Shown in pieces: positions 16,800 through 24,622 of a DNA stretch of 64,000 bases (the stretch's first letter is position 1; each line of letters starts with the position of its first letter). A program made the translations under genes and the position numbers. The notes beneath the pieces were generated by a model. That model did not search any database and was not told where the DNA came from. It saw only the letters and a program-made list of their open reading frames with translations. The stretch comes from Candidatus Nitrotoga arctica (lineage in GTDB: Bacteria > Pseudomonadota > Gammaproteobacteria > Burkholderiales > Gallionellaceae): assembly GCF_918378365.1 (NCBI RefSeq), contig NZ_OU912926.1:682001-746000 (forward strand), given 5' to 3'.

Positions 16800-17050
16800 C
16801 CACTTCATGCACGTATTGATGACTTGCAATATTAATGATAAAGCTGTAAGCGGGTGGGTTGACGGCAACGGTTTGTTGAGCCACGCGGTAAAAGAACAGT
16901 ACGCTGTTGTTTGATTGGCCGTGGTTGAAGCGAAATATGAATGCATCGAGAGGCAATAGAGATGCTTTTGTTGAACGCCGCCGTGGGCGGTTTGGAGCAG
17001 CCACCGCTTGAGTAGAGGTATAGCCCATGAACGTGCGGTATAACATTATG
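16800..17050 (-). pseudogene. Remnant of an IS1595-family transposase C-terminus
   Basis: On the minus strand the frame reads LPLDAFIFRFNHGQSNNSVL then FFYRVAQQTVAVNPPAYSF. This resembles the C-terminal end of ISXO2/IS1595 transposases (FxFRFNRRxSRSRGxLFYRLLQQAV-type). The catalytic part is absent and the preceding residues (VAAPNRPRRR) are not convincing, so it is a fragment. Family assignment rests on memory of that motif. Confidence 0.5.
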
Positions 17051-17067
17051 TGTATTAGCTCAGACAT

Positions 17068-17105
17068 AATCTGACAGTTACCGGATTTTCGGGTGTCTGT
17101 CAGAT
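17068..17105. repeat. Inverted repeat AATCTGACAG / CTGTCAGATT
   Basis: Two perfect 10-base arms, AATCTGACAG near 17064-17073 and CTGTCAGATT near 17096-17106, separated by roughly 20 bases. A related TCTGATCTGACA reads inward on the minus strand near 17670, beyond the IS481 relic, so one arm may be that element's terminal repeat. Positions approximate to a few bases. Confidence 0.45.
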
Positions 17106-17119
17106 TAAATTTGGTTTAG

Positions 17120-17217
17120 GGAGACGCTGATTAATTCAAAATTTCGCGGAATTTCGCGCGTAACCAATTGATTCTTAAATATGTGAAATTTTGAAACGCG
17201 AATTAATCAGCGCTTCC
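17120..17217. mobile_element. 98-bp MITE with IS5-like ends and TTAG target duplication
   Basis: Left end GGAGACGCTGATTAATTC (17120-17137) and right end GAATTAATCAGCGCTTCC (17200-17217) are inverted repeats, flanked on both sides by TTAG (17116-17119 and 17218-17221). The inner part is also palindromic (TTCAAAATTTC against GAAATTTTGAA). It has no coding capacity. The ends closely match the IS5 element at 6431 (GGAAACACTGATTTATTC), so it is a non-autonomous derivative mobilised by that transposase type. Confidence 0.8.
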
Positions 17218-17586
17218 TTAGATTTCTTCCATTCCAATCAAGTTTGTGCCGCAGCCAAATAAAGCGGATGCCACTACCTGCAACAAATACTCTGTGTTTA
17301 CGTCATTCATTGCTGGTGCTGTGCTGACCATGTGCAGGAAGTCTACTGCATAACCGATGACAGCTTGTTCTGTGCCTTCGTTAACACGGTTCTAAAGATT
17401 AGGTACACGGCGCTCGCGATGGATGAGTCCTTCTGAACCTTCGGTTTCAACAAGTTCTTGATAGCGATAAAACGTGTTTCTCGACACGCCCATAATCTTG
17501 CAGGCTTTAGAGACGTTTTGAAGTTCTGAAGCAAGATTGAGCCATCCTGCTTTATGATTAATGATTGGGTTGCTCGTATGAAGCAT
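17218..17586 (-). pseudogene. IS481-family transposase, N-terminal remnant with in-frame stop
   Basis: Minus-strand frame starts MLHTSNPIINHKAGWLNLAS, continues with the helix-turn-helix region NVSKACKIMGVSRNTFYRYQ and HRERRVPNL, as in IS481 transposases. A TAG at 17392-17394 interrupts it; the same frame resumes NRVNEGTEQAVIGYAV, matching the family's PNLKNRV context, then diverges and stops at 17218, exactly at the MITE target duplication. The catalytic DDE domain is missing. Confidence 0.75.
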
Positions 17587-17820
17587 GAGCGTTACCTTTC
17601 TTTAAATTTGATTACGGATTCGACACCCATATCAAACTTGGTAACGCTCACTTTTACAGGTGCATTGTCAGATCAGATTTTTGACTACAACTTAATGTAT
17701 AGGTCTAAGCAGGAATCACCAAGAAATTGGGGAGTGGGAGTACGGTGGGGTCGCGATATTGTGGAATCGTGCATTGCGTGACACGGTTACAATGCGCCTA
17801 TTCATCTCCTTCCCATCATA

Positions 17821-19599
17821 ATGCGCCCTCGTTCTGCTACCTCAACTCCTGCACCTCGTGGCGATTGGAATATCATTCGCATTCTTTTGCCTTACCTGCT
17901 GGAATTCAAGGGTCGTGTTGCGCTAGCGTTGTTGCTGCTGGTGCTGGCTAAACTGACTAACGTGGCGGTGCCGCTGTTGCTCAAGGAAATCGTGGATGCT
18001 CTGGATAAGCCCAAGGCAATGCTGTTGGTACCGGTGTCACTCGTGGTTGGCTATGGTTTGTTGCGACTCTTCAGCACACTGTTTGGCGAGTTGCGCGACG
18101 CAGTATTTGCCAAAGTAACCCAGCGTGCCATACGGCGCGTAGCACTCAAACTGTTTGTTCATTTGCATAGTTTAAGTCTGCGCTTCCATTTAGAGCGGCA
18201 GACTGGTGGCGTATCGCGTGATATTGAGCGTGGTACGAAAGGAATCAGCTTTTTACTCAATTTTATGCTGTTCAGCATTCTGCCGACGCTGCTGGAAATC
18301 GGCCTGGTCGCAGGAATCCTGTTTTATAAATACAACGCGTGGTTCGCGGTTATCACTTTCATCACGCTGATTGTGTATATCGTTTTTACCTTATTCATTA
18401 CAGAGTGGCGCATGATATTTCGCCGTACCATGAATGATATGGATTCAAAGGCAAACACACGCGCCATAGACAGCCTGCTTAACTATGAAACGGTAAAATA
18501 TTTTGGTAACGAGGACTATGAAGCACGACGCTACGATGAACACATGAGCAAGTGGGAAACCTCGGCCGTGAAGAATCAAACTTCCCTGGCAACGTTGAAT
18601 GCCGGGCAGAGCGCTATTATTGCCATCGGCATGACCGCGTTGATGCTGCTGGCATCGAACGGTGTGGTAAAAGGTGAGCTGACCCTGGGCGACTTGGTTC
18701 TAATCAACGTCTTCATGTTGCAACTTTATATGCCACTGCATTTTCTTGGCTTTGTTTATCGTGAGATAAAGCACTCTCTGGTGGACATGGAAAAAATGTT
18801 CCGCCTGCTCGATGAAAACCGTGAAATACAGGATGCGCCAGATGCGGTTGCGCTGAAGGTTGATCAAGCTGCAGTACATTTTGAGCAGGTGTGTTTTTCT
18901 TACGAACCAAAGCGACAGATTTTATTCGATATCAGTTTTGATATTCCGCCTGGACATACGGTCGCCGTGGTGGGCTCAAGCGGAGCGGGCAAATCTACCT
19001 TGTCACGGTTGCTGTTCCGTTTTTATGATGTAAATTCAGGATGCATCCTGATAGACAATCAGGACATTCGCAAGGTAACGCAGGCCAGTTTGCGTGCGGC
19101 GATTGGCATCGTGCCACAAGACACCGTGCTGTTTAACGATAGCATTTATTACAATATAGCTTATGGCCGTCCCGAAGCCACGCGTGAAGAAGTGTTGCAT
19201 GCGGCGCAGTCGGCCCATATTCACGCTTTTATACAATCGTTACCGGATGGTTACGACACCATGGTGGGTGAGCGTGGATTGAAGTTGTCTGGTGGAGAGA
19301 AGCAGCGTGTGGCGATTGCGCGCGCTATTCTTAAAAATCCTGCCATCCTGATTTTTGACGAGGCGACTTCTGCGCTGGATTCAAAATCCGAGAAGGTGAT
19401 TCAGAATGAATTGCGCAACGTCGCATATAATCGAACCACACTGGTTATCGCTCATCGCCTGTCCACCATCGTTGACGCAAATCAGATATTGGTAATGGAC
19501 GGTGGGCGCATTGTTGAGCGTGGTACGCACCGTGAGTTGCTGGCGAAACAGGGCGTATATGCGCAAATGTGGGCTCTGCAACAGCAAGAAGAAGAGTGA
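17821..19599 (+). CDS. Atm1/HMT1-type ABC exporter (fused membrane and ATPase domains)
   Basis: 592-residue half-transporter: six-helix membrane domain (about 20-320) and a C-terminal ATPase domain. Walker A is GSSGAGKST with K391, the signature is LSGGEKQR at 489-496, Walker B is ILIFDEATSALD with D513 and E514. The internal stretch NYETVKYFGNEDYEARRYDE is typical of the Atm1/ABCB7/HMT1 subfamily, whose members export glutathione-linked persulfide or metal-thiol compounds and protect against heavy metals. A function in Fe-S assembly or metal detoxification is inferred from family. Starts at ATG 17821 with no obvious Shine-Dalgarno. First gene after the insertion-sequence debris, so it belongs to the chromosomal backbone. 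Confidence 0.9.
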   Translation: MRPRSATSTPAPRGDWNIIRILLPYLLEFKGRVALALLLLVLAKLTNVAVPLLLKEIVDALDKPKAMLLVPVSLVVGYGLLRLFSTLFGELRDAVFAKVTQRAIRRVALKLFVHLHSLSLRFHLERQTGGVSRDIERGTKGISFLLNFMLFSILPTLLEIGLVAGILFYKYNAWFAVITFITLIVYIVFTLFITEWRMIFRRTMNDMDSKANTRAIDSLLNYETVKYFGNEDYEARRYDEHMSKWETSAVKNQTSLATLNAGQSAIIAIGMTALMLLASNGVVKGELTLGDLVLINVFMLQLYMPLHFLGFVYREIKHSLVDMEKMFRLLDENREIQDAPDAVALKVDQAAVHFEQVCFSYEPKRQILFDISFDIPPGHTVAVVGSSGAGKSTLSRLLFRFYDVNSGCILIDNQDIRKVTQASLRAAIGIVPQDTVLFNDSIYYNIAYGRPEATREEVLHAAQSAHIHAFIQSLPDGYDTMVGERGLKLSGGEKQRVAIARAILKNPAILIFDEATSALDSKSEKVIQNELRNVAYNRTTLVIAHRLSTIVDANQILVMDGGRIVERGTHRELLAKQGVYAQMWALQQQEEE

Positions 19600-19905
19600 C
19601 CCAAATCTTATTGCCCTTTGATTCATTTTTGCCCAGTTTTTTCAAAAGTGAATTAGCCGGAGCGTCTTTATTTCAGGCCATTGTCACTATGTCTGACGCG
19701 TGGTTTAACCTGTTCAATTAATAGCTTGTCCAATGTAGCCTTAATAGCGTGGAACTGTGGCTGATTTCATGCTATTCCCCATCGTTCAGGATCGATTTTC
19801 ATTGGAAATACAGCTCTTTTTCTAGGTTCTTGTATCGAAGAGGCTGTCCGTGGCGGACAGCCCACATGCTGTGGCATAATCACGCGCTATAAAACGAAAG
19901 CGAGC
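19600..19905. other. Leader region of the leu operon with a hairpin
   Basis: No gene seen in these 306 bases. GGCTGTCCG (19842-19850) pairs with CGGACAGCC (19854-19862) over the loop TGG, 44 bases before leuC. No T-tract follows, so it is not a plain terminator; no leucine-rich leader peptide was found, so leu attenuation is not supported. Confidence 0.55.
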
Positions 19906-21309
19906 ATGGGTACACAAACTCTTTACGACAAACTTTGGAATAGCCATTTGGTTCACGAAGAGCCCGATGGCACCACGTTGATTTATATCGATCGCCATTT
20001 GGTGCATGAAGTGACCAGTCCACAGGCATTTGAGGGCTTGCGGCTGGCTGGGCGCAAGCCCTGGCGTATAGCTTCCATGCTCGCCGTGGCGGATCACAAT
20101 GTACCAACTACAGATCGCACGCAGGGTATTGCCGATCCGATTTCACGACTGCAAGTGGAGACTTTGGACAGTAATTGCGATGAGCTTGGTATTACCGAGT
20201 TCAGGATGACGGATGTGCGCCAGGGCATCGTGCATGTTATTGGACCGGAGCAGGGCGCGACCTTGCCGGGTATGACCGTGGTATGTGGTGACTCGCACAC
20301 CAGTACGCATGGTGCGTTTGCTGCGCTGGCGTTTGGCATTGGTACATCGGAGGTTGAGCATGTGATGGCGACACAATGCTTGCTGATGAAAAAAGCTCGT
20401 GCCATGCAAGTGGTGGTGGAGGGCACGCTCGGTAAGGGTGTCACTGCCAAGGACTTGGTGCTGGCGGTGATCGGCAAAATTGGTACGGCGGGGGGAACGG
20501 GCTATGCGATCGAATTTGCCGGTAGCGCGATCCGAGCGCTGTCTATGGAAGGGCGAATGACAGTATGCAACATGGCCATCGAAGCAGGCGCCCGTGCCGG
20601 TATGATAGCGGCGGATGACACCACGATCAGCTACCTCAAGGGTCGGCCTTTTGCGCCACAAGGTGAATTATGGGACAAGGCGGTAGATTACTGGCGTACT
20701 TTGCATAGTGACGATGGTGCGCAGTTTGACAAGGTGATACGACTGGATGCTGGGGATATAAAACCGCAAGTAACTTGGGGTACCTCGCCGGAAATGGTGG
20801 TGGCGGTGGATGGTAACGTACCTGATCCAGCATGGGAGAGCGACCCCGTGAAGCGCAGCAGTATTGATCTTTCTTTAAAGTATATGGGATTGCAGCCGAA
20901 TACGCCGATTACTGAGATTCAGATTGACAAAGTATTTATCGGTTCATGCACCAATGCTCGCATTGAGGATTTGCGCGCTGCGGCAGAGGTGGTGCGTGGC
21001 AAGCATGTTGCTGCCAATGTCAAGCTGGCGATGGCGGTGCCTGGTTCTGGGCTAGTCAAACAGCAGGCTGAGCGTGAGGGTTTGGATAAAATATTTGTCG
21101 AGGCGGGTTTCGAATGGCGCGAGCCAGGATGCTCTATGTGCCTTGCGATGAATGCGGACAAATTGGAGCCAGGTGAACGATGTGCTTCAACTTCCAACCG
21201 CAATTTTGAAGGACGGCAGGGGCCGGGCGGCAGGACACATTTGGTAAGCCCTGAGATGGCAGCAGCAGCAGCTATTGCCGGCCATTTTGTAGATGTCAGA
21301 AATTTTTAG
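19906..21309 (+). CDS. leuC: 3-isopropylmalate dehydratase large subunit
   Basis: 467 residues, the usual length. With LeuD it isomerises 2-isopropylmalate to 3-isopropylmalate in leucine synthesis, using a [4Fe-4S] cluster whose ligands are visible as C348 ([11 protein letters not shown]) and C409/C412 ([11 protein letters not shown]). Other aconitase-family signatures are present ([32 protein letters not shown]). Starts [16 protein letters not shown]. First gene of a leuC-ecn-leuD-leuB cluster, the standard betaproteobacterial order. Confidence 0.97.
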   Translation: MGTQTLYDKLWNSHLVHEEPDGTTLIYIDRHLVHEVTSPQAFEGLRLAGRKPWRIASMLAVADHNVPTTDRTQGIADPISRLQVETLDSNCDELGITEFRMTDVRQGIVHVIGPEQGATLPGMTVVCGDSHTSTHGAFAALAFGIGTSEVEHVMATQCLLMKKARAMQVVVEGTLGKGVTAKDLVLAVIGKIGTAGGTGYAIEFAGSAIRALSMEGRMTVCNMAIEAGARAGMIAADDTTISYLKGRPFAPQGELWDKAVDYWRTLHSDDGAQFDKVIRLDAGDIKPQVTWGTSPEMVVAVDGNVPDPAWESDPVKRSSIDLSLKYMGLQPNTPITEIQIDKVFIGSCTNARIEDLRAAAEVVRGKHVAANVKLAMAVPGSGLVKQQAEREGLDKIFVEAGFEWREPGCSMCLAMNADKLEPGERCASTSNRNFEGRQGPGGRTHLVSPEMAAAAAIAGHFVDVRNF

Positions 21310-21332
21310 AATTATTTTGCGTATAGGAGGAA

Positions 21333-21479
21333 ATGAGAATGTTTAAAATGGTGTTGGTGTTGTCCTTGGCTATGGTAACAGGATGTAATACCGTAGGAGG
21401 ATTTGGCAAGGATTTGTCCAAAGTCGGCGGCTCGATTGAGAAAACAGCGGATGAGGTAAAGAATAGCAATGGAAAATAG
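21333..21479 (+). CDS. Entericidin-like small lipoprotein
   Basis: 48 residues, [20 protein letters not shown] followed by [21 protein letters not shown] lipobox VTGC (Cys at 18) and the short amphipathic GxxGKDLxKxGxxIEKxA tail are the hallmark of the entericidin EcnA/EcnB family. AGGAGG stands 3-5 bases before the ATG at 21333; the ATG at 21339 has better spacing. It lies between leuC and leuD, a placement common in betaproteobacteria, and ends two bases before leuD. Role in leucine synthesis is not implied; entericidins are membrane lipoproteins linked to stationary-phase lysis in enterics. Confidence 0.85.
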   Translation: MRMFKMVLVLSLAMVTGCNTVGGFGKDLSKVGGSIEKTADEVKNSNGK

Positions 21480-21481
21480 TA

Positions 21482-22120
21482 ATGGATAAGTTTATCCGTG
21501 TTGATGGCATGGTTGTACCGCTTGACCGTGCCAACGTGGATACGGATGCGATCATCCCCAAGCAATTTTTGAAATCGATCAAGCGCACCGGTTTTGGTCC
21601 CAACCTGTTTGACGAGTGGCGCTATCTTGACCACGGCGAACCGGGCATGGACAATTCCAAACGGCCACTCAATCCGGATTTTGTGTTGAACCAGTCGCGT
21701 TATCATGGTGCGCAAATTTTGTTGGCCCGTGAGAATTTCGGTTGTGGCTCATCGCGTGAGCATGCGCCGTGGGCGCTGGATGATTACGGCTTCCGCGCCA
21801 TCATCGCCCCTAGCTTTGCAGACATTTTCTGTAATAACTGTTTCAAAAATGGTTTATTGCCGATAGTGTTGGATACTGCGAGCGTAGATGACTTGTTTCA
21901 GGCGGTGACCGCGACGCCGGGCTATCATCTGAAGATTGATCTCGAGCAGCAAAGCATCATTGCGCCGAATGGGATGGTGTATCGCTTTGAGGTGGATGCC
22001 TTTCGCAAAAATTGCTTGTTGAATGGGCTGGATGACATTGGGCTAACCCTGCAGCATGTGCGAGAGATCAAGGAATATGAAGCACGGCGTAAACCTGAAG
22101 CACCCTGGTTGTTTACCTGA
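21482..22120 (+). CDS. leuD: 3-isopropylmalate dehydratase small subunit
   Basis: 212 residues, normal length. Supplies the swivel domain that completes the LeuCD active site. Seen: [20 protein letters not shown] near the N-terminus, the conserved [19 protein letters not shown] segment at about 81-99, and [20 protein letters not shown]. It follows the entericidin-like gene by two bases, so it is translated from the same message as leuC. Confidence 0.96.
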   Translation: MDKFIRVDGMVVPLDRANVDTDAIIPKQFLKSIKRTGFGPNLFDEWRYLDHGEPGMDNSKRPLNPDFVLNQSRYHGAQILLARENFGCGSSREHAPWALDDYGFRAIIAPSFADIFCNNCFKNGLLPIVLDTASVDDLFQAVTATPGYHLKIDLEQQSIIAPNGMVYRFEVDAFRKNCLLNGLDDIGLTLQHVREIKEYEARRKPEAPWLFT

Positions 22121-22154
22121 ATCAATTCCTTAGGCCGAGAAGAAAGCTGAGTTT

Positions 22155-23240
22155 ATGAAAATCGCTATATTGCCGGGTGACGGCATTGGGCCAGAAATTA
22201 TTGCACAAGCTGTTAAGGTGCTAGAAGTCTTGCGACGCGAGGGGCTACCGGTGGAGCTGGAATACGCACCTATCGGAGGTGCGGGATATGATGCATCAGG
22301 CGATCCGCTACCGGATGCTACGCTGAACTTGGCACAGCAGTCAGATGCCGTATTGCTCGGAGCGGTGGGGGGCTATCAATATGACGCACTGCCGCGCTCG
22401 CTACGTCCGGAGCAAGGTCTGTTGCGCATTCGTAAAGGGCTCAATCTGTTTGCTAATTTGCGTCCAGCGCAGCTGTACCCGGAATTGGCAAATGCGTCTC
22501 CACTGCGCCTAGAAGTGGTGTCTGGGCTAGACATCATGATTCTGCGGGAATTGACTGGTGATATTTATTTCGGCCAGCCGCGTGGCATTCGGACGCTCGA
22601 TAATGGTGAACGGCAAGGTTTTGATACCATGGTATATAGTGAATCTGAGATCGCCCGCGTAGCGCATGTTGGCTTCCAGATTGCCATGAAACGCGCCGGT
22701 GAAAATGGTGTGGGGAAAGTTTGTTCAGTGGATAAGGCTAATGTGCTGGATACGAGTATGTTGTGGCGTGAAATAGTGACTGAGGTAGCAAAGGAGTATC
22801 CGGCAGTCGAGCTGTCACATATGTATGTGGACAACGCTGCGATGCAACTGGTGCGGGCGCCCAAGCAGTTCGATGTAATTCTCACCGGTAATATATTTGG
22901 TGACATCCTGTCGGATGAAGCCTCCATGTTGACTGGCTCTATCGGCATGTTGCCTTCCGCTTCGCTGGATGCGAACAACAAAGGTTTGTATGAACCTTGT
23001 CACGGCTCCGCACCGGATATTGCACGCAAAAATATTGCCAATCCGTTGGCAACGATTTTGTCATTGGCAATGATGATGCGCTATACATTTGCTCGCGTAG
23101 ATATCGCACAACGCATCGAATCGTCTGTGCGCAAGACTCTGCAGCGGGGTTTGCGTACTGCGGACATTGCCGAGGCGGGTATGGAGAAAATTGGCACGGA
23201 TGCGATGGGCGATGCTGTGGTTGCGGCGTTGTTAAATTAA
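22155..23240 (+). CDS. leuB: 3-isopropylmalate dehydrogenase
   Basis: 361 residues. Oxidatively decarboxylates 3-isopropylmalate to 2-oxoisocaproate with NAD. Begins [20 protein letters not shown]; the substrate loop [13 protein letters not shown], catalytic K in [13 protein letters not shown], and the metal-binding [20 protein letters not shown] and NAD-binding [11 protein letters not shown] stretches are all present. Starts 34 bases after leuD. Completes the operon for converting 2-isopropylmalate to leucine precursor. Confidence 0.97.
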   Translation: MKIAILPGDGIGPEIIAQAVKVLEVLRREGLPVELEYAPIGGAGYDASGDPLPDATLNLAQQSDAVLLGAVGGYQYDALPRSLRPEQGLLRIRKGLNLFANLRPAQLYPELANASPLRLEVVSGLDIMILRELTGDIYFGQPRGIRTLDNGERQGFDTMVYSESEIARVAHVGFQIAMKRAGENGVGKVCSVDKANVLDTSMLWREIVTEVAKEYPAVELSHMYVDNAAMQLVRAPKQFDVILTGNIFGDILSDEASMLTGSIGMLPSASLDANNKGLYEPCHGSAPDIARKNIANPLATILSLAMMMRYTFARVDIAQRIESSVRKTLQRGLRTADIAEAGMEKIGTDAMGDAVVAALLN

Positions 23241-23525
23241 TTTAATGAGATAAACCACTGGCTTTGCTAAAGGATTCCTCAAGGTTGGCTTAAACGTCAT
23301 TGTATTGAAACTTTTGTTTCTTTTATGCAAGTAGGCGTCTCAAGATGAACAGAGTATTGGAGTCTGAATCATATTGAGATGGGACTGTAAATATCATGTA
23401 GTTTTTATTCCAAAGAGGTAGAGGCGAGCGATATTTGGGCAACACATGGGTTACCAGCGCCTTTGATATGATCCAGCAATTGACCTCGGGCTCTGCCGGG
23501 GGTAATTAATCAAGAGGATGGAAGC

Positions 23526-24548
23526 ATGAACAAGAAATACGATGTCGCGATATTGGGTGCGACGGGTGCTGTTGGCGAAGCAATGCTGTCAATTCTGGAG
23601 CAGCGCAACTTTCCGGTCGGTAAGCTTTTCCCTCTGGCTTCCAGTCGTTCTGCCGGTTCTACAGTGACATTCCGCAATCAGGAAATTACGGTTCAGGACG
23701 TGGAAGATTTCGATTTTTCGCAGGTGCAGATCGGCTTGTTTTCCGCTGGTAGCAGTGTGTCGGAAAAATATGCGCCGATCGCTGCGGCAGCTGGTTGTGT
23801 GGTGATCGATAATACTGCGCAATTCCGCTACGAGGACGATATTCCGCTTGTGGTGCCGGAAGTGAATCCGCATGCCATTGCGCAATATAAGAACCGGGGC
23901 ATTATTGCCAACCCGAACTGTTCCACCATCCAAATGTTGGTGGCGTTGAAACCTATCCATGACGCAGTAGGCATAGAGCGCATTAATGTTGCCACGTATC
24001 AGGCCGTCTCTGGCACTGGCAAGGAAGCCATTGAGGAATTAGCGGAGCAGACACGTGCTTTGTTTAACCATCAAGAAGTGAAGACCGAGGTTTATTCTAA
24101 ACGCATCGCATTTAACGTGCTGCCGCACATTGATGTGTTCATGGATAACGGTTATACCAAAGAAGAGATGAAGATGGTGTGGGAGACTCGTAAGATCATG
24201 GAAGACGAGACCATTATGGTGAATGCTACTGCTGTGCGGGTGCCAGTGTTCTATGGCCATTCAGAGGCCGTGCATATTGAAACACACAAGAAAATCACAG
24301 CTGACGAAGCGTGCGCTTTGTTGGAAAAGGCGCCAGGTGTGCAGGTGATGGATAGGCGTGAGCCTGGAGGCTATCCTACTGCCATCGAAGCAGCAGGACA
24401 GGATGCGACTCTGGTAGGGCGTATCCGTGAGGATATATCACATCCGCGTGGTCTTAATCTGTGGGTGGTGAGCGATAATGTACGGAAGGGCGCAGCACTT
24501 AACAGTGTGCAGATTGCCGAGATTTTGATTGAGACGTATTTAGCGTGA
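23526..24548 (+). CDS. asd: Aspartate-semialdehyde dehydrogenase
   Basis: 340 residues. Reduces aspartyl phosphate to aspartate semialdehyde with NADPH, the branch point to lysine/diaminopimelate, threonine and methionine. N-terminal Rossmann motif AILGATGAVGEAML, active-site Cys132 in NPNCSTIQM, and the later TYQAVSGTGKEAIEEL region are visible. AAGAGG precedes the ATG at proper distance. It sits between leuB and fimV, as in many betaproteobacteria; the 285-base gap upstream suggests its own promoter. Confidence 0.96.
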   Translation: MNKKYDVAILGATGAVGEAMLSILEQRNFPVGKLFPLASSRSAGSTVTFRNQEITVQDVEDFDFSQVQIGLFSAGSSVSEKYAPIAAAAGCVVIDNTAQFRYEDDIPLVVPEVNPHAIAQYKNRGIIANPNCSTIQMLVALKPIHDAVGIERINVATYQAVSGTGKEAIEELAEQTRALFNHQEVKTEVYSKRIAFNVLPHIDVFMDNGYTKEEMKMVWETRKIMEDETIMVNATAVRVPVFYGHSEAVHIETHKKITADEACALLEKAPGVQVMDRREPGGYPTAIEAAGQDATLVGRIREDISHPRGLNLWVVSDNVRKGAALNSVQIAEILIETYLA

Positions 24549-24622
24549 GCTTTTAGCTTGCGCTGATAACTCCATGATGTTATGTTGTTCATGTTAAATA
24601 AAATCTTTATAAAGGTGGCAGT

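Noticed and set aside
6431..17586. Composite transposon with two identical insertion sequences around nxr
   Set aside because: The left IS5 element has no full second copy on the right; only a MITE with similar ends is there, and flanking target sequences differ.
19842..19862. Leucine attenuator before leuC
   Set aside because: Hairpin present but no leader peptide with leucine codons and no T-tract.
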